Shown here piece after piece: positions 1-6,825 of a DNA stretch of 10,850 bases. The stretch spans positions 1 through 10,850 of the forward strand of contig JAQBWI010000032.1 in NCBI GenBank assembly GCA_027625355.1. The letters are read 5' to 3'. The DNA is from Pseudomonadota bacterium (GTDB lineage Bacteria; Pseudomonadota; Alphaproteobacteria; HIMB59; GCA-002718135). The notes under the pieces are model-generated. The model saw only the letters and a program-made list of their open reading frames with translations. It searched no databases and was not told the DNA's origin. The position numbers and the translations under genes were made by a program. Position 1 is the first letter of the stretch, and each line of letters begins with the position of its first letter.

Positions 1-99
1 TATTTTAAAAGGGTAGGTTGTTTCTTTATATACAACAAGCCTAAATGAATTTGATCCAAGGTCTAAAACTGCTACTGGTGTATTAATTTTATTTTTCAT
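1..99 (-). CDS. ppx: Exopolyphosphatase, Ppx/GppA family (N-terminal 33 residues only)
   Basis: The reverse strand from the ATG at 99-97 is open to the window edge and encodes 33 residues. They include VAVLDLGSNSFRLVVY, the first phosphate-binding motif of the ASKHA-fold Ppx/GppA family (DLGSNS). Family members hydrolyse terminal phosphates of polyphosphate or pppGpp in the cytoplasm. The start is chosen because the motif begins about 8 residues in, as is usual for Ppx proteins. The rest lies outside the window, so Ppx and GppA cannot be separated from this piece. A divergent sixA-ppk1 pair beginning 41 bp away favours Ppx. The gene is partial because of the window boundary, and there is no sign of damage. 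Confidence 0.88.
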   Translation of the reverse strand, partial: MKNKINTPVAVLDLGSNSFRLVVYKETTYPFKI

Positions 100-128
100 T
101 TTTTTAAGTATTTTATTTATAAATAGAT

Positions 129-134
129 TATTAA
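129..134 (+). promoter_or_regulatory. Possible -10 element for sixA (leaderless)
   Basis: The hexamer TATTAA ends 6 nt before the sixA ATG, so transcription would begin at or next to the start codon. There is no SD in the 41-bp ppx/sixA gap and no convincing -35. The call rests mainly on the same geometry recurring at other genes here, and AT-rich DNA produces such hexamers by chance. Confidence 0.3.
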
Positions 135-140
135 AAACGT

Positions 141-590
141 ATGTTTCAAGTATTCTTATTGCGCCATGCAAAATCAAGTTGGGATGATTTAAATATATCA
201 GACATTGATAGACCTCTTAGTAAAAGAGGTATAAAAAATGCAAAAAAGCTTGCGATTTATTTAAGAAATAAACCCATAAAAATTGAAAAGGTTATTTGTT
301 CTCCTTCAGCAAGAACTATAAATACTTATAATCTTATAAAAAAATCGCTTAATAAAGATCATCACTTTATTACAGATCAAAGCATTTATGAATGTAATGA
401 AAATATTTTGACTAAATTAATTAAAAAAATAAATAAGAATACGCTAATTATTGGTCACAACCCCAGCGTAACAGAATCCCTAAATAAAATATGTAAAACA
501 AAAATAGGCAATATTGCAACATGCACATTGGTAAAAATTATCAAAGAGAACAAATATTTTCTAAGTGATATAATAAAACCAGTAAAATAA
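141..590 (+). CDS. sixA: Phosphohistidine phosphatase SixA
   Basis: This 149-residue protein belongs to the small branch of the histidine (phosphoglycerate-mutase-like) phosphatase superfamily. The N-terminus has the SixA form of the catalytic motif, RHAKSSW at residues 8-14, with His9 as the expected phosphorylated nucleophile. It is followed by DRPLSKRG (23-30), an SPSAR segment with Arg58, and the second catalytic histidine in IGHNP (His106). Length matches SixA (about 150-165). In E. coli SixA removes phosphate from phosphohistidine in phosphocarrier or HPt proteins, but the target here is unknown. The ATG is the first possible start before the motif. It lies 65 bp upstream of ppk1 on the same strand, so the two may be co-transcribed, and it diverges from ppx. 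This suggests a link to polyphosphate metabolism, which is inference. Confidence 0.9.
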   Translation: MFQVFLLRHAKSSWDDLNISDIDRPLSKRGIKNAKKLAIYLRNKPIKIEKVICSPSARTINTYNLIKKSLNKDHHFITDQSIYECNENILTKLIKKINKNTLIIGHNPSVTESLNKICKTKIGNIATCTLVKIIKENKYFLSDIIKPVK

Positions 591-655
591 AGTATTTAAA
601 ACTGAAATAAAAAATTCACAAAATATTTCTTCTTTTTATTGTAAAGCTGTCTTCT

Positions 656-2752
656 GTGAATAATAATACAAAAAAAAGATATATTAATAGAGAATTGTCT
701 TGGTTAAAATTCAACGAAAGAGTTCTTGATCAAGCCGTGGACAATAAAAATCCCTTATTAGAAAAAATTAGATTTTTATCGATTGGTTTTACAAATTTAG
801 ATGAATTTTTTATGGTGCGCGTTGCAGGTTTATTTGTGCAAAAAAAATCTCAGAATAAAAGTATTGATGGTTTAACACCTTTAAAGCAGCTTAACTTAAT
901 CAGTATTGAAACTTCAAGAATGATAAAACAAATTAAATCTATTTGGGCGTCACTTCTTGATGAATTAAAACAAAATAAAATACATATTGAAACAGAGTTT
1001 AGTTTATCAAAAACCAATAAAAAATACTTGCAAGATTATATTTCAAGATCTGTTTTTGGCACTTTAACTCCAATAATTATCGATCCATCTCACCCCTTTC
1101 CATTTATTCCAAACAAAGAAACCACGCTTGTGTGTCGGTTAATAAATAATAAAAAAAAATACTATGGCATATTAAGAGTGCCAGATGGATTAGAAAAATT
1201 TATTCGATTGCCAGGAAAAAAAAATAGGTTTGTTTCAATTGAAACAATACTGATGATTTCTTTAAAAGAAATTTTTCAATGCGATACCATTCTTGATAAA
1301 GGAATATTTAGACCGGTAAGAAATAGTGAGCTAGATTTAGGGGAAGAAGGTGAAGATCTTTTTTTAGTATTTCAAAAAGCTATTGCAGAAAGAAGAAGAC
1401 AAGAAGTAATTCGAATTGATTTTAACGAAAAAATATCCTCACATCTGATAACATTTATAAAAAAAAATCTAAAATATGAAAATGAAAACATTTATAAACT
1501 ACCCATTCCTATTGCTTTAGGAACAATTGATAAATTAATATTAAAAGAATTTAAGAAATTACTTTACCCTAAATTTAAAGTAAGGTTTCCTGAAAGAATT
1601 AAAGATTTTAATAATGATTATTTTAAAGCAATATCAAAAAAAGATTTTATTATTCATCACCCCTTTGAGTCTTTTGAAGTAGTAACACAATTTATTGAAC
1701 AAGCTGCTGACGATCCAAATGTAATTTCTATTAAACATACACTTTACAGAACAACCGATGACTCTCCTATAGAACAAAGCTTAATAAATGCTGCAAATAA
1801 AGGAAAGCTTGTAACTGTAATCATTGAGCTTCAAGCAAGATTTGATGAAGAAAGAAATTTAAAATGGGCAAGAGAGCTAGAATTAGCAGGTGCGCAAATA
1901 ATATTTGGAAATATTGAGCTTAAAACTCATGCTAAAATTACTTTAGTTACACGCAAAGAACGATCTAAAATAAAAAATTATATGCATTTTGGGACTGGTA
2001 ATTATCATCCAAAAAATGCCACTATATATATGGACTTGTCTTATTTCACTTGTAACGAAATACTAGCAAAAGACTCAAGTAAAATATTTAACTACCTAAC
2101 AAGTTATTCGGTCCCCAAAGATATTAAAAAAATTACATATACCCCTATTTTAGGAAGAGAAAAGTTTAATGAATTGATTAATAAAGAAATACATCACGCA
2201 TCAAAAAATAAACCAGCCGGATTTATTGGAAAAATGAATTCACTCGTGGACCCTCAACTAATTGATTTATTTTATGATGCCTCCTTAAAAAATGTAAAAA
2301 TTGATTTAATAGTTCGTGGAATATGTTCGTTAATTCCTGGAATTGATAATTTATCAAAAAATATAACTGTAAAAAGTATTATTGGAAGATTTCTTGAACA
2401 TAGTCGAATTTATTGTTTCTACAATGGTTATAAATTTCCCCACCCAAAAAACAAATTGTACATATCCTCTGCAGATTTAATGCAAAGAAATTTAGATAGA
2501 AGGGTGGAGACTTTTATTCCTATTGAAAATGAAACTGTTCATGAACAAATTGTTAATCAAATCTTAGTAGCTAATTTAATTGATAATACAAATAGTTGGG
2601 AAATGGCAGAGGATGGTAATTATTTTAAAAACAAACTTTCACAAAAATCAAAAAAGTTTTCTTCCCATAATTTTTTTATAAAAAACCCAAGTTTATCTGG
2701 ACGAGGATCAGCAAAACTCAAATCCCGAGCTAAAGTAATTCTTAAAATTTAA
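656..2752 (+). CDS. ppk1: Polyphosphate kinase 1
   Basis: This 698-residue protein is full length for Ppk1 (E. coli 688). The enzyme reversibly moves the gamma phosphate of ATP onto a growing polyphosphate chain through a phosphohistidine intermediate. The N-terminal domain starts with the family motif RYINRELSWLKFNERVL. The catalytic domain has KTHAK with His425, which aligns with the autophosphorylated His435 of E. coli, and HFGTGNYHP with His444. The 19-residue spacing equals that of His435/His454 in E. coli. His582 in LEHSRIY matches the proposed general acid/base His592. The DRRVETFIPI segment near the C-terminus is also conserved. The start is GTG: the conserved motif begins within about 10 residues and no ATG fits better. 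No SD is visible. It follows sixA and lies opposite ppx, so polyphosphate synthesis and breakdown are encoded together. Confidence 0.97.
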   Translation: MNNNTKKRYINRELSWLKFNERVLDQAVDNKNPLLEKIRFLSIGFTNLDEFFMVRVAGLFVQKKSQNKSIDGLTPLKQLNLISIETSRMIKQIKSIWASLLDELKQNKIHIETEFSLSKTNKKYLQDYISRSVFGTLTPIIIDPSHPFPFIPNKETTLVCRLINNKKKYYGILRVPDGLEKFIRLPGKKNRFVSIETILMISLKEIFQCDTILDKGIFRPVRNSELDLGEEGEDLFLVFQKAIAERRRQEVIRIDFNEKISSHLITFIKKNLKYENENIYKLPIPIALGTIDKLILKEFKKLLYPKFKVRFPERIKDFNNDYFKAISKKDFIIHHPFESFEVVTQFIEQAADDPNVISIKHTLYRTTDDSPIEQSLINAANKGKLVTVIIELQARFDEERNLKWARELELAGAQIIFGNIELKTHAKITLVTRKERSKIKNYMHFGTGNYHPKNATIYMDLSYFTCNEILAKDSSKIFNYLTSYSVPKDIKKITYTPILGREKFNELINKEIHHASKNKPAGFIGKMNSLVDPQLIDLFYDASLKNVKIDLIVRGICSLIPGIDNLSKNITVKSIIGRFLEHSRIYCFYNGYKFPHPKNKLYISSADLMQRNLDRRVETFIPIENETVHEQIVNQILVANLIDNTNSWEMAEDGNYFKNKLSQKSKKFSSHNFFIKNPSLSGRGSAKLKSRAKVILKI

Positions 2753-2766
2753 AATAAAGTAAAAAA

Positions 2767-2820
2767 AATCGCTCACAACTATCGACAATAAAACAAGGAG
2801 GAAAATTATTGTAAGCGATT
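2767..2820. terminator. Two-part stem-loop with AAGGAGG/CCTCCTT apical loop; probable bidirectional terminator, possible small RNA
   Basis: Arms 2767-2773 (AATCGCT) and 2814-2820 (AGCGATT) are perfect complements. Inside them, 2785-2791 (ACAATAA) pairs with 2806-2812 (TTATTGT), leaving a 14-nt apical loop with AAGGAGG and an 11-nt bulge at 2774-2784. In an alternative pairing, 2767-2778 pairs with 2809-2820 with one mismatch. Beyond the right arm the plus strand has AA then a T10 run, and the minus strand runs into T's directly after its arm. It lies between the convergent ppk1 and arsC, so a two-way terminator is the simplest reading. The rest of 2753-2894 is A/T homopolymer tracts with no gene that I can see. 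On the minus strand the loop is UUUUCCUCCUUGUU, an anti-SD-like sequence. Confidence 0.6.
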
Positions 2821-2894
2821 AATTTTTTTTTTAAAAAAAAATTTTTAAAAAAATATGAAAAAAATATTATTATTTTGTGATTAAAAAGTTTTTT

Positions 2895-3290
2895 TTATAA
2901 TGTATTTTTTAATTCTTGTAATTTGTCTTTAATTAAATCTCTCACCTCTCTAAATTTATTCAACGAATTATCTGACGCAGGATCTTCAAATGGTAGCGGC
3001 AAGATTATGGCATCAGAATTTAGTATGGGACATACCTCTTCTTTACATAAAGGAATAACGTAATCTAAATTATTTATAAAATCTTCGTCTAGGTTCTCAA
3101 AACTTTTGGAATAATGATCGCTAATATCTATATGTATTTCTTTCATAACTTCAATAGCAAGGGGGTTAACCCTTGATGGCATTGAACCAGCACTTTGAAA
3201 TTTAATATTTGGGAAAAGTGCTCTTGCAATACCTTCTGCCATTTGACTTCTAGCAGAATTTGCGACACACATAAATAAAACCTTCTTCAT
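2895..3290 (-). CDS. arsC: Arsenate reductase, thioredoxin-coupled (low-molecular-weight phosphatase fold)
   Basis: This 131-residue cytoplasmic protein has the low-molecular-weight tyrosine phosphatase P-loop near the N-terminus, CVANSAR (Cys8 to Arg14), followed by SQMAEG. It also has LCKEEVCP with Cys82 and Cys87, and PFEDPAS. The three cysteines match the Cys10/Cys82/Cys89 relay of S. aureus ArsC, in which arsenate is reduced to arsenite and the enzyme is recycled by thioredoxin. This redox pair argues against a plain protein-tyrosine phosphatase. The usual second cysteine of the P-loop (CTGNSCRS in many homologues) is alanine here. The ATG lies 4 nt after the stop of the upstream membrane-protein gene, so the two form one transcript. 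A role in arsenate that enters with phosphate fits the neighbouring PiT operon. No arsenite efflux gene is in the window. Confidence 0.85.
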   Translation of the reverse strand: MKKVLFMCVANSARSQMAEGIARALFPNIKFQSAGSMPSRVNPLAIEVMKEIHIDISDHYSKSFENLDEDFINNLDYVIPLCKEEVCPILNSDAIILPLPFEDPASDNSLNKFREVRDLIKDKLQELKNTL

Positions 3291-3294
3291 CAGC

Positions 3295-3522
3295 TTATGA
3301 TAAGTAATACGTGTATCCGATTACAAAAAGAGGAATCTGTAAACCAAAATTAGTCATCAACGCTCTATCTTTAGTTATTAATCCAGCGATTGACCAACCG
3401 ATGGCACCAAGCCCATGAATAAAAATATTAATGGGATAAATATTTAGATTAGTAAGAAGTATGCCGGTTAAAATTAAAACAGTGCTTAACCACTTTAAAT
3501 TATTTGTTGTAATAAGACTCAT
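3295..3522 (-). CDS. Small three-helix membrane protein of unknown function
   Basis: This 75-residue protein starts at the ATG at 3522-3520. An AGGAG at 3532-3528, 5 nt upstream, decides the start over a longer TTG-initiated reading (100 residues) that has no ribosome site. It shows about three hydrophobic stretches (residues 10-24, 31-45 and 58-75), separated by NIYPIN and by a short TKDRALMTNF loop. The pattern resembles small bacterial inner-membrane proteins of unknown function (DUF6552-like by memory, not verified). It has no catalytic motif I recognise. It is the first gene of an operon with arsC, from which it is separated by 4 nt, and it has a good -10 (TATAAT) upstream. A role as an arsenic or phosphate transporter subunit would be a guess, since it is too small to be a known ArsB or Acr3. 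Confidence 0.75.
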   Translation of the reverse strand: MSLITTNNLKWLSTVLILTGILLTNLNIYPINIFIHGLGAIGWSIAGLITKDRALMTNFGLQIPLFVIGYTYYLS

Positions 3523-3547
3523 TGAAGCTCCTAAAATTAAATAAATT

Positions 3548-3553
3548 ATTATA
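3548..3553 (-). promoter_or_regulatory. -10 promoter element of the membrane-protein/arsC operon
   Basis: The minus strand reads a perfect TATAAT here, about 25 nt upstream of the ATG at 3522. This leaves room for a short leader containing the AGGAG ribosome site. No clear TTGACA-like -35 exists at 17 bp (it reads TCAAAT). The Pho-box-like repeat at 3589-3608 lies about 35 bp further upstream, so it could act on this promoter as well. Confidence 0.5.
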
Positions 3554-3588
3554 CTTCTTATATTACAGTAATTTGAAATTTTGTTAAA

Positions 3589-3608
3589 ATGTAACAAAAA
3601 TGTAACAT
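3589..3608 (+). promoter_or_regulatory. Pho-box-like direct repeat (candidate PhoB site)
   Basis: TGTAACA occurs at 3590-3596 and again at 3601-3607. The spacing is exactly 11 bp with an A-rich 4-bp spacer, which is the architecture of the PhoB box (two TGTCAN units, 7 bp plus 4 bp). The second unit runs on as ACAT, as in the consensus. It differs from the consensus in having TGTAA in place of TGTCA. It sits between the arsC operon and the DUF47-pit operon, 37 bp before the latter's ATG. Candidate -10 elements downstream are TATTTA at 3621-3626 (closer to PhoB-type spacing) and TATAAG at 3634-3639. Binding by PhoB is inference, and no phoB gene is in the window. Confidence 0.5.
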
Positions 3609-3633
3609 TTCTTTATTTTTTATTTAAAAGTTC

Positions 3634-3639
3634 TATAAG
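3634..3639 (+). promoter_or_regulatory. Possible -10 element for the DUF47-pit operon (leaderless)
   Basis: TATAAG matches the -10 consensus at 5 of 6 positions and ends 6 nt before the ATG at 3646. A GGAG abuts the ATG with no spacer, too close to work as an SD. A start further upstream from TATTTA (3621-3626) is the alternative. Confidence 0.35.
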
Positions 3640-3645
3640 CTGGAG

Positions 3646-4308
3646 ATGTTTGGATTAAAAAGTAACTCTTTATTCAGTGATACAAAAAAACTGGAAAGAG
3701 AAATTGACGGTTTCGTTGATATTCTCTCTGAAGTAGGACTCGTATTTAAAAGTGTAGTTCCCACTTATCTTAATCATTCTGCTAATGGTAAATTTGATGA
3801 AATGGTTGAAAAGGTGAAAGAGATGGAGAGTAAAGCCGATAAAATAACAAAAGAAGTTGAGCACACGTTATATGAGGAAACCCTTATCCCTGATGCGCGA
3901 AGTGATGTTTTACGACTATTAGAACATATGGATGAATTAATCGGTATGTACCAAGGGAACTGTTATCACTTCTCTATTCAAAAACCGGATTTTCCAAAAG
4001 AGTTCCATCAAGACTTAATTGATTTAACAGATACTGTAGTGAATTGTGTCGAAGCACTCTGCTTAACTGTACGTTCCTTTTTCCGCGATATTAAAACAGT
4101 TCGAGATAACGGTCACAAAGTTACATTTTATGAAAAAGAATCAGATATTAAATTCAGTGCTTTAGCGCGCAGAATATTTGACTCCGAACTTCCTTTGGAT
4201 CAAAAAATACATTTACGCTATTTTGTTGAAAAAATTGATCGCATTTGTGATCATGCAGAAGATATCGCTGATGAAGTGCAGATCTATGCAATTAAACGAT
4301 CCGTTTAA
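3646..4308 (+). CDS. DUF47/PhoU-like accessory protein of the PiT phosphate transporter
   Basis: This 220-residue, mainly helical cytoplasmic protein belongs to the DUF47 family (PhoU-related; the TIGR00153 type found beside pit genes). Visible features are an N-terminal FGLKSNSLFSDTKKLEREIDGFVDIL segment, the helical stretch MVEKVKEMESKADKITKEVEHTLYEETLIPDARSDVLRLLEHMDELI (long acidic/basic helices as in PhoU, whose acidic clusters bind metal ions), and the C-terminal FVEKIDRICDHAEDIADEVQIYAIKR. Length is typical (about 210-225). It is 6 bp upstream of the PiT permease gene with no separate promoter visible, so the two form one operon. DUF47 proteins paired with PiT permeases are thought to regulate or support phosphate uptake, but the mechanism is not settled. 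A Pho-box-like repeat upstream suggests control by phosphate supply. Confidence 0.9.
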   Translation: MFGLKSNSLFSDTKKLEREIDGFVDILSEVGLVFKSVVPTYLNHSANGKFDEMVEKVKEMESKADKITKEVEHTLYEETLIPDARSDVLRLLEHMDELIGMYQGNCYHFSIQKPDFPKEFHQDLIDLTDTVVNCVEALCLTVRSFFRDIKTVRDNGHKVTFYEKESDIKFSALARRIFDSELPLDQKIHLRYFVEKIDRICDHAEDIADEVQIYAIKRSV

Positions 4309-4314
4309 TAATTA

Positions 4315-5367
4315 ATGGATATTACAATTATTATTTTTCTCTTAGGAGGATTATTTCTTGGTTGGTCCTTAGGGGCAAATGATGCTGCAAATGTTTTTGG
4401 AACAGCTGTTGGCACACGAATGGTGCGTTTTAAAACAGCTGCAATTGTTTGTAGTATTTTTGTTATATTAGGCGCTATCATAAGTGGGGCCGGAACAACG
4501 GAAACATTAGGGAAGCTTGGAGCAATCAATGCATTGCCTGGTGCTTTTGCTGCTTGTGTCGCTGCAGGAATTTCAGTGTATCTTATGACAAAAGCGGGGT
4601 TACCTGTATCTACAACGCAAGCCATTGTCGGTGCTATTGTTGGGTGGAATTTATATACCGGGTCTGCAACCAATATCAAAGTGTTAATTACAATTTTAGG
4701 CACCTGGGTTCTGTGTCCTGTGATAGCAGGATTAATAGCCATGGGTTTTTTTACTCTGACAAAAAATTTTATATTAAAGCGAAAAATACACATTTTACGA
4801 CTTGATGCTTACACTAGAACAGCGCTTCTATTAGCAGGAGCTTTTGGTGCGTATAGTTTAGGCGCAAACAACATTGCTAACGTTATGGGTGTCTTTGTTC
4901 CTATCTCACCTTTTACCGATATATCAATTTCTAGTTTTTTTGTTTTTAGTTCGAAAGAACAATTATTTTTACTAGGCGGAATAGCAATTGCTATTGGAGT
5001 CTTTACTTACTCCAAAAGAGTAATGTTTACGGTAGGAAATGACTTGTTAAAGATGTCACCTGTGGCTGCATTTATTGTAGTTATATCACACTCGATCGTT
5101 TTATTTTTATTCGCCTCACAAGGTATTAGTAATTTTTTACAATCAATAAATCTCCCGTCTATTCCACTAGTTCCTGTTTCAAGTTCGCAAGCTGTTGTTG
5201 GTGCTGTTATTGGAATTGGTTTATTAAAAGGGGGGAAAGAAGTGCAATGGGGAATTGCAGGCAGAATTACAATTGGCTGGTTTACATTACCAATCATCGC
5301 AGCAATTATTTCAATGATCTTATTATTTATTCTTCAAAATATTTTTAATCTTTCTGTTTCTTTCTAA
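4315..5367 (+). CDS. pit: PiT-family inorganic phosphate permease
   Basis: This 350-residue, very hydrophobic inner-membrane protein belongs to the PHO4/PiT family, which carries metal-phosphate or phosphate with a cation into the cell. Both halves of the family's internal duplication are visible. The first has GANDAAN (residues 20-26) and PVSTTQAIVGAIVG (about 97-110). The second has GANNIAN (about 183-189) and PVSSSQAVVGAVIG near residue 290. The asparagine in place of aspartate in the second signature is a mild departure from GANDxAN. Length is in the range of the short bacterial PiT forms. The ATG follows the DUF47 stop by 6 bp with no SD, which suggests translational coupling. Specificity for phosphate over other anions (some homologues take sulfate) is inferred from the DUF47 partner and the arsenate and polyphosphate neighbours. 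Confidence 0.93.
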   Translation: MDITIIIFLLGGLFLGWSLGANDAANVFGTAVGTRMVRFKTAAIVCSIFVILGAIISGAGTTETLGKLGAINALPGAFAACVAAGISVYLMTKAGLPVSTTQAIVGAIVGWNLYTGSATNIKVLITILGTWVLCPVIAGLIAMGFFTLTKNFILKRKIHILRLDAYTRTALLLAGAFGAYSLGANNIANVMGVFVPISPFTDISISSFFVFSSKEQLFLLGGIAIAIGVFTYSKRVMFTVGNDLLKMSPVAAFIVVISHSIVLFLFASQGISNFLQSINLPSIPLVPVSSSQAVVGAVIGIGLLKGGKEVQWGIAGRITIGWFTLPIIAAIISMILLFILQNIFNLSVSF

Positions 5368-5410
5368 ATAAGTTTCTCCTCTTTTTCATTAGGTTAGGTA
5401 AGTGAATTCA

Positions 5411-5440
5411 ATTACATTTTTTTTTTAATTGTGTTATGTT
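5411..5440 (+). promoter_or_regulatory. Possible promoter for the epimerase gene (leaderless)
   Basis: A weak -35-like ATTACA (5411-5416) is followed after 18 bp by TATGTT (5435-5440), a 4-of-6 match to the -10 consensus. It ends 6 nt before the ATG at 5447. A T10 tract lies between them. No SD precedes this ATG. Evidence is limited to spacing and weak matches. Confidence 0.3.
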
Positions 5441-5446
5441 TTGTTT

Positions 5447-6301
5447 ATGAAAAAAATTCTTGTTACCGGTGGCTCTGGCAAAGCTGGTAGAGCAACCATC
5501 AAAACTCTTTTAGAAAATAATTATGATGTTTTTAATGTTGATCTAGAAAAAAGTACAGATGACAACACACCCTTTACTTGTGTTGATCTTGAAAATTTTG
5601 GAGAAACAATGGAAGCTATTACTCAGATTGATGATAGAATACATGGTATTGATGCAATTATTCATCAAGCTGCAATTCCTGCTTCAGGTTTATACCCCAA
5701 TCATAAAACATTTCGGATTAATACTTTAAGTACCTACAATGTTTTTCAATGTGCAGAAGTAATGAAAGTAAATAATATTGTGTGGGCTTCAAGTGAAACA
5801 GTTTTAGGTCTCCCTTTTGATACCTATCCTCCGTATGTTCCTGTTGATGAAGATTACCCACCTCGACCAGAGTCAAGTTATTCTCTCTCAAAGGTTATGG
5901 GAGAAGAGTTAGCTAGACAATATTGTCGTCGAAATAAAGATATGAAAATATTTGGTCTGCGATATTCAAATATAATGGAAGAAAATGATTATAAAATGTT
6001 TAACGACTTTCAAAATGATCCATATCAAAGAAAATGGAACTTCTGGGGGTATATTGATGCTAGAGATGTTGGGCAAGCATGTCTTTTGGCCCTTGAGTCA
6101 AAATTAAAAGGTGCTGATAACTTTATTATTGCCGCTGAAGATACGTGTATGAATAAAGGGAATAAAGAATTATTAGAGACAGTCTTTCCCAATATAAATA
6201 TTAAAGGTGATATTGAAGAGCACAAAACATTTTTAAATATTGATAAAGCAAAAAAAATTCTTGGCTTCAAGCCAGAATACTCTTGGCGCAATATTGTATA
6301 A
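5447..6301 (+). CDS. NAD-dependent epimerase/dehydratase (extended short-chain dehydrogenase)
   Basis: This is a 284-residue cytoplasmic protein. The Rossmann motif GGSGKAG spans residues 8-14 (GxxGxxG), and Asp32 at the end of strand 2 favours NAD over NADP. The active site has WASSETV with Ser115/116 and YSLSK with Tyr145 and Lys149. The C-terminal part (YIDARDVGQACLLALE, then FIIAAEDT) is typical of sugar-nucleotide epimerases and of uronate-dehydrogenase-like proteins. The exact substrate cannot be read from the sequence. The ATG at 5447 is preferred over one 18 bp upstream, because MKKILVTGG is the normal N-terminus for the family. It is a single gene after pit (79-bp gap). Its stop codon directly abuts the stop of the convergent phosphatase gene, with no terminator between them. 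No link to phosphorus metabolism is evident. Confidence 0.88.
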   Translation: MKKILVTGGSGKAGRATIKTLLENNYDVFNVDLEKSTDDNTPFTCVDLENFGETMEAITQIDDRIHGIDAIIHQAAIPASGLYPNHKTFRINTLSTYNVFQCAEVMKVNNIVWASSETVLGLPFDTYPPYVPVDEDYPPRPESSYSLSKVMGEELARQYCRRNKDMKIFGLRYSNIMEENDYKMFNDFQNDPYQRKWNFWGYIDARDVGQACLLALESKLKGADNFIIAAEDTCMNKGNKELLETVFPNINIKGDIEEHKTFLNIDKAKKILGFKPEYSWRNIV

Positions 6302-6823
6302 TTATTTTATAACTTGATAGCTATTAATAAAATCTTCTTGTACTTTTGTTTCTATTGCTCCTTTTCTTCTTTCTCTAACTAGATCTATAGCTTCTTTTTT
6401 TTCATGGCCAAAATCTGCGAGAATAATTGCTGCTATTGTTCCTGCTCTTCCCTTTCCACCACGACAATGAAAAATAATATTTTGTCCTTCTAACAATTCA
6501 TTTTTAAGTAATACTTTTGTTGTCTCCCACTTATATTTAAAGTCCTGATTAGGAGCACCTAAGTCAGCAATTGGCATATGATACCACTTCAAATTATGAT
6601 GGTAGATTTTTTCAACAAATAATTTTTTATCACACAAGACATCAAACTCCTTATCTTCAACAAATGAGGTGATTGAGCTGCATTGATTGTTGGAAAAGAC
6701 CTCTAATTGGGAAATTAAAATTTTTTTATCAAATTTTCCTTCATCATTTAATCCAGGAAAGGATGTTAATATGATTTTGCCTGTAAATCTTGAAGAGTCA
6801 ATATAGTCATAGCTATCAAGCAT
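6302..6823 (-). CDS. Dual-specificity / tyrosine-type protein phosphatase (CDKN3-like)
   Basis: This 173-residue protein has the cysteine-phosphatase P-loop HCRGGKGRAGT, with nucleophile Cys120 and phosphate-binding Arg126 (HCx5R). Upstream, PIADLGAP supplies a likely general acid, Asp87. The tail RERRKGAIETKVQEDFI resembles the end of the fold in CDKN3-like and other atypical dual-specificity phosphatases. Length is normal for a single domain, with no signal peptide. The start is the ATG 2 bp after the phnZ stop, so it is almost certainly co-transcribed and translationally coupled with phnZ. Family members remove phosphate from Tyr/Ser/Thr residues, and some act on small molecules such as inositol phosphates. 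The phnZ pairing suggests a role in phosphonate or phosphate metabolism, possibly on a small phosphoester or a regulatory protein. That is inference. Confidence 0.82.
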   Translation of the reverse strand: MLDSYDYIDSSRFTGKIILTSFPGLNDEGKFDKKILISQLEVFSNNQCSSITSFVEDKEFDVLCDKKLFVEKIYHHNLKWYHMPIADLGAPNQDFKYKWETTKVLLKNELLEGQNIIFHCRGGKGRAGTIAAIILADFGHEKKEAIDLVRERRKGAIETKVQEDFINSYQVIK

Positions 6824-6825
6824 AA

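Noticed and set aside
2821..2894. Long A and T tracts as a repeat or origin-like element
   Set aside because: They are simple homopolymer runs without ordered repeats or DnaA-box-like sites.
3523..3597. N-terminal extension of the small membrane protein from a TTG start
   Set aside because: The ATG at 3522 has AGGAG at the right distance, and the extension would run through the likely -10 element and AT-rich leader.
4305..4793. Open reading frame of 162 codons antisense to pit, and other antisense frames (3670-3864, 5007-5297, 6025-6291, 7774-8013, 8706-8909)
   Set aside because: They lie wholly within genes with clear family motifs, have no ribosome site or recognisable domain, and their composition follows from the codon use of the sense gene.
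4554..4805. Plus-strand reading frame of 83 codons inside pit
   Set aside because: It is out of frame with the permease, shows no motif and has no start signal.
5409..5431. CAATTA/TAATTG hairpin after pit as a terminator
   Set aside because: It is a six-bp A/T-rich stem with the T run in its loop instead of after it, so it is unlikely to terminate.
5429..5446. Six-residue N-terminal extension of the epimerase
   Set aside because: The family normally begins directly with the beta strand before GxxGxxG, and the internal ATG gives this N-terminus.
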